From NCBI RefSeq assembly GCF_011601345.1, contig NZ_JAAORB010000023.1:1-46085 (forward strand): a stretch of 46,085 nucleotides of DNA, given 5' to 3'. The translations under genes were made by a program, and so were the position numbers. The notes under the pieces are model-generated. The model was given only the letters and a program-made list of their open reading frames with translations. It ran no database searches and was not told the DNA's origin. Positions 45,096-46,085 of the stretch are shown one piece after another; position 1 is the stretch's first letter, and each line of letters starts with the position of its first letter. The stretch is from Roseovarius gahaiensis. Lineage in GTDB: Bacteria > Pseudomonadota > Alphaproteobacteria > Rhodobacterales > Rhodobacteraceae.

Positions 45096-45937
45096 TGCGA
45101 CACCTGTTGTTCATCGCGGGCGATATCATCCACCGCGCGTTGCAACGACAACCGGTCCAACGCGTCCAAAGGCAGATTTACAAAGGCGCTGATCCGGTTG
45201 AGCAACGTCCCGTAGGCCTGTTGAAAAGCCAGCCCTTTCTGGGCGTCGGTGCCGTCGGCCGCAACCGGATCAGGCATGCCCCAATGGGCGCTGACAGGTT
45301 GCCCGTCCCATGCCGGACATTCCTCGTTCGCGGCCTGATCACAAACGGTAAACACGAAATCCAGTTGCGGCGCGTCAGGGCCTTGAAATTCGCTTTGGTT
45401 CTTGGCCCGCAAGACACCGATATCATGCCCCTTATCCTGCAAAACCTGCAGGGCAAACGGGTTCAACTTGGAATAGGGATGCGTGCCCGCCGAGAAGGCG
45501 TTGAAGCGATCGTCACCCAGTTTGCGCAGGATGGATTCGGCAAAAATTGACCGGGCGGAATTGCCAGTGCAAATAAACAAAACGTTGTATTTCCGGTTGT
45601 CCATGGTCTGAGATCCTTGTTCGGAAAACAATGATAGGGGCGCGCAGATATCCGGGCGCCCGCGGCAACACTCGTTCAACAGGAAATCGAAAGTCTGTCG
45701 CACCCCGGTCATATCCGGTGCGTATCGCAATGAGGTGCCCACGCGATCCTGCGTGATCAACCCCGCCTGCAACAGCGCCGAAAGATAGGCTGACAAGGTG
45801 CTGGGTTTCAGATCAAGGGCTTGCGCCACCTCCCCGGCGGCAACGCGGTCCGGATAGCGGCGCATCAAAAGCCGAAAAATGGCCAACCGTTGCGGATGAC
45901 CCAATGTGGCGAGACGAGAGGCGACTTCTATTTCCAT
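45092..45937 (-). CDS. ArsR-ArsC fusion: arsenic-responsive regulator joined to arsenate reductase
   Basis: A 281-residue two-domain protein. Residues 1-105 are an ArsR-type winged helix ([34 protein letters not shown]), with C90, C91 and C98 as possible arsenite ligands. Residues 117-280 are a low-molecular-weight phosphatase-type arsenate reductase: P-loop C123-TGNSA-R129, C199 and C207 as redox partners, and D223 in the MPDP motif. The short linker ([10 protein letters not shown]) includes a Met, so an internal start at Met112 could also give free ArsC. The operator palindrome covers the start codon. Confidence 0.92.
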   Translation of the reverse strand: MEIEVASRLATLGHPQRLAIFRLLMRRYPDRVAAGEVAQALDLKPSTLSAYLSALLQAGLITQDRVGTSLRYAPDMTGVRQTFDFLLNECCRGRPDICAPLSLFSEQGSQTMDNRKYNVLFICTGNSARSIFAESILRKLGDDRFNAFSAGTHPYSKLNPFALQVLQDKGHDIGVLRAKNQSEFQGPDAPQLDFVFTVCDQAANEECPAWDGQPVSAHWGMPDPVAADGTDAQKGLAFQQAYGTLLNRISAFVNLPLDALDRLSLQRAVDDIARDEQQVSQ

Positions 45938-45959
45938 ATTTCGTGAATATTGGAAATAT
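45936..45959. promoter_or_regulatory. Candidate ArsR operator overlapping the fusion start codon
   Basis: ATATTTC (45936-45942) and GAAATAT (45953-45959) are perfect inverse arms ten bases apart, in an AT-rich patch unlike its surroundings. The left arm overlaps the ATG of the ArsR-ArsC gene, so a bound repressor would block both transcription and the start region. Binding is inferred from position and from the ArsR domain encoded next to it. Confidence 0.55.
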
Positions 45960-46045
45960 AGGCGAGTCGCAATCTCTCAATTGCAATTAAGACCGCAAAT
46001 AATTGGCCGGAGTTATTGTCAAATCTGGTGTTTGAGGGTTCTCGG

Positions 46046-46084
46046 TCATGCGGCGATCTGGTCTGTGGTTGTGGCTTCAATTCC
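46046..46084 (-). other. Possible 3' end of a gene running in from the window edge
   Basis: On the minus strand the last 12 codons before a TGA read GIEATTTDQIAA. Too little is present to tell a real C-terminus from chance. If real, the gene lies upstream of the arsenic operon on the same strand. The bases from 45960 to 46045 hold no other feature. Confidence 0.15.
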
Positions 46085-46085
46085 G

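Overview
The window is chromosomal DNA from a high-GC alphaproteobacterium, most likely a Rhodobacteraceae (Roseobacter-group) species. This rests on the dnaG-rpoD pair with an acid-rich alphaproteobacterial-type sigma factor, a TTAA-N7-TTAA CtrA-type site beside Tad pilus-like genes, an HGGxSTG-motif protein, a TRAP transporter, and the style of the arsenic operon. No phage, CRISPR array, IS transposase or replication origin is visible. All product names come from reading motifs and family resemblance; no database search was run.

Layout. 1-3.9 kb: Rrf2/NsrR-like regulator, nrdR-ribD (minus), an SDR oxidoreductase, a YjbQ-family enzyme and a HlyU-like protein. 3.9-8.4 kb: macromolecular-synthesis pair dnaG->rpoD (minus) plus a small secreted protein. 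8.5-13.5 kb: glutamate dehydrogenase (minus), divergent from a three-gene tadG/tadE-like cluster, with a CtrA-type box between them. 13.5-20.9 kb: housekeeping genes (pirin, HIT hydrolase, TetR regulator with a perfect 16-bp palindrome, a small lipoprotein, hom, glpX, recJ). recJ ends in a rho-independent terminator just before tRNA-Glu(UUC).

21-26.3 kb: after the tRNA come an unrecognised exported protein, a RelA/SpoT-like HD hydrolase, a divergent HGGxSTG protein, and a TRAP transporter (binding protein, small and large permease) with a methyltransferase behind it. 26.4-30.8 kb: a CoA-thioester group: acyl-CoA dehydrogenase, CaiB/BaiF CoA-transferase, thioesterase, class I fumarase/mesaconase-type hydratase. 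A 470-bp gene-free stretch with a long imperfect inverted repeat follows.

31.2-41.5 kb: a catabolic island read as one eight-gene minus-strand operon (exported cyclase-family hydrolase, branched-chain-amino-acid-type ABC importer with its binding protein, aldehyde dehydrogenase, SDR), facing a zinc alcohol dehydrogenase and a LysR regulator. The set looks like uptake plus stepwise oxidation of an unidentified small organic substrate. 41.6-45.9 kb: a MltB-type lytic transglycosylase, then a tightly overlapped arsenate operon: an ArsR-ArsC fusion, an arsenic-type GAPDH and the ArsJ exporter. In the published ArsJ pathway GAPDH makes 1-arseno-3-phosphoglycerate, which ArsJ pumps out.

The least-explained items are the long inverted repeat at 30951-31147, the direct/inverted 12-18-bp repeats between the CoA-transferase and thioesterase genes, the unassigned substrate of the 31-41 kb cluster, and stem-loops placed directly behind both solute-binding-protein genes.
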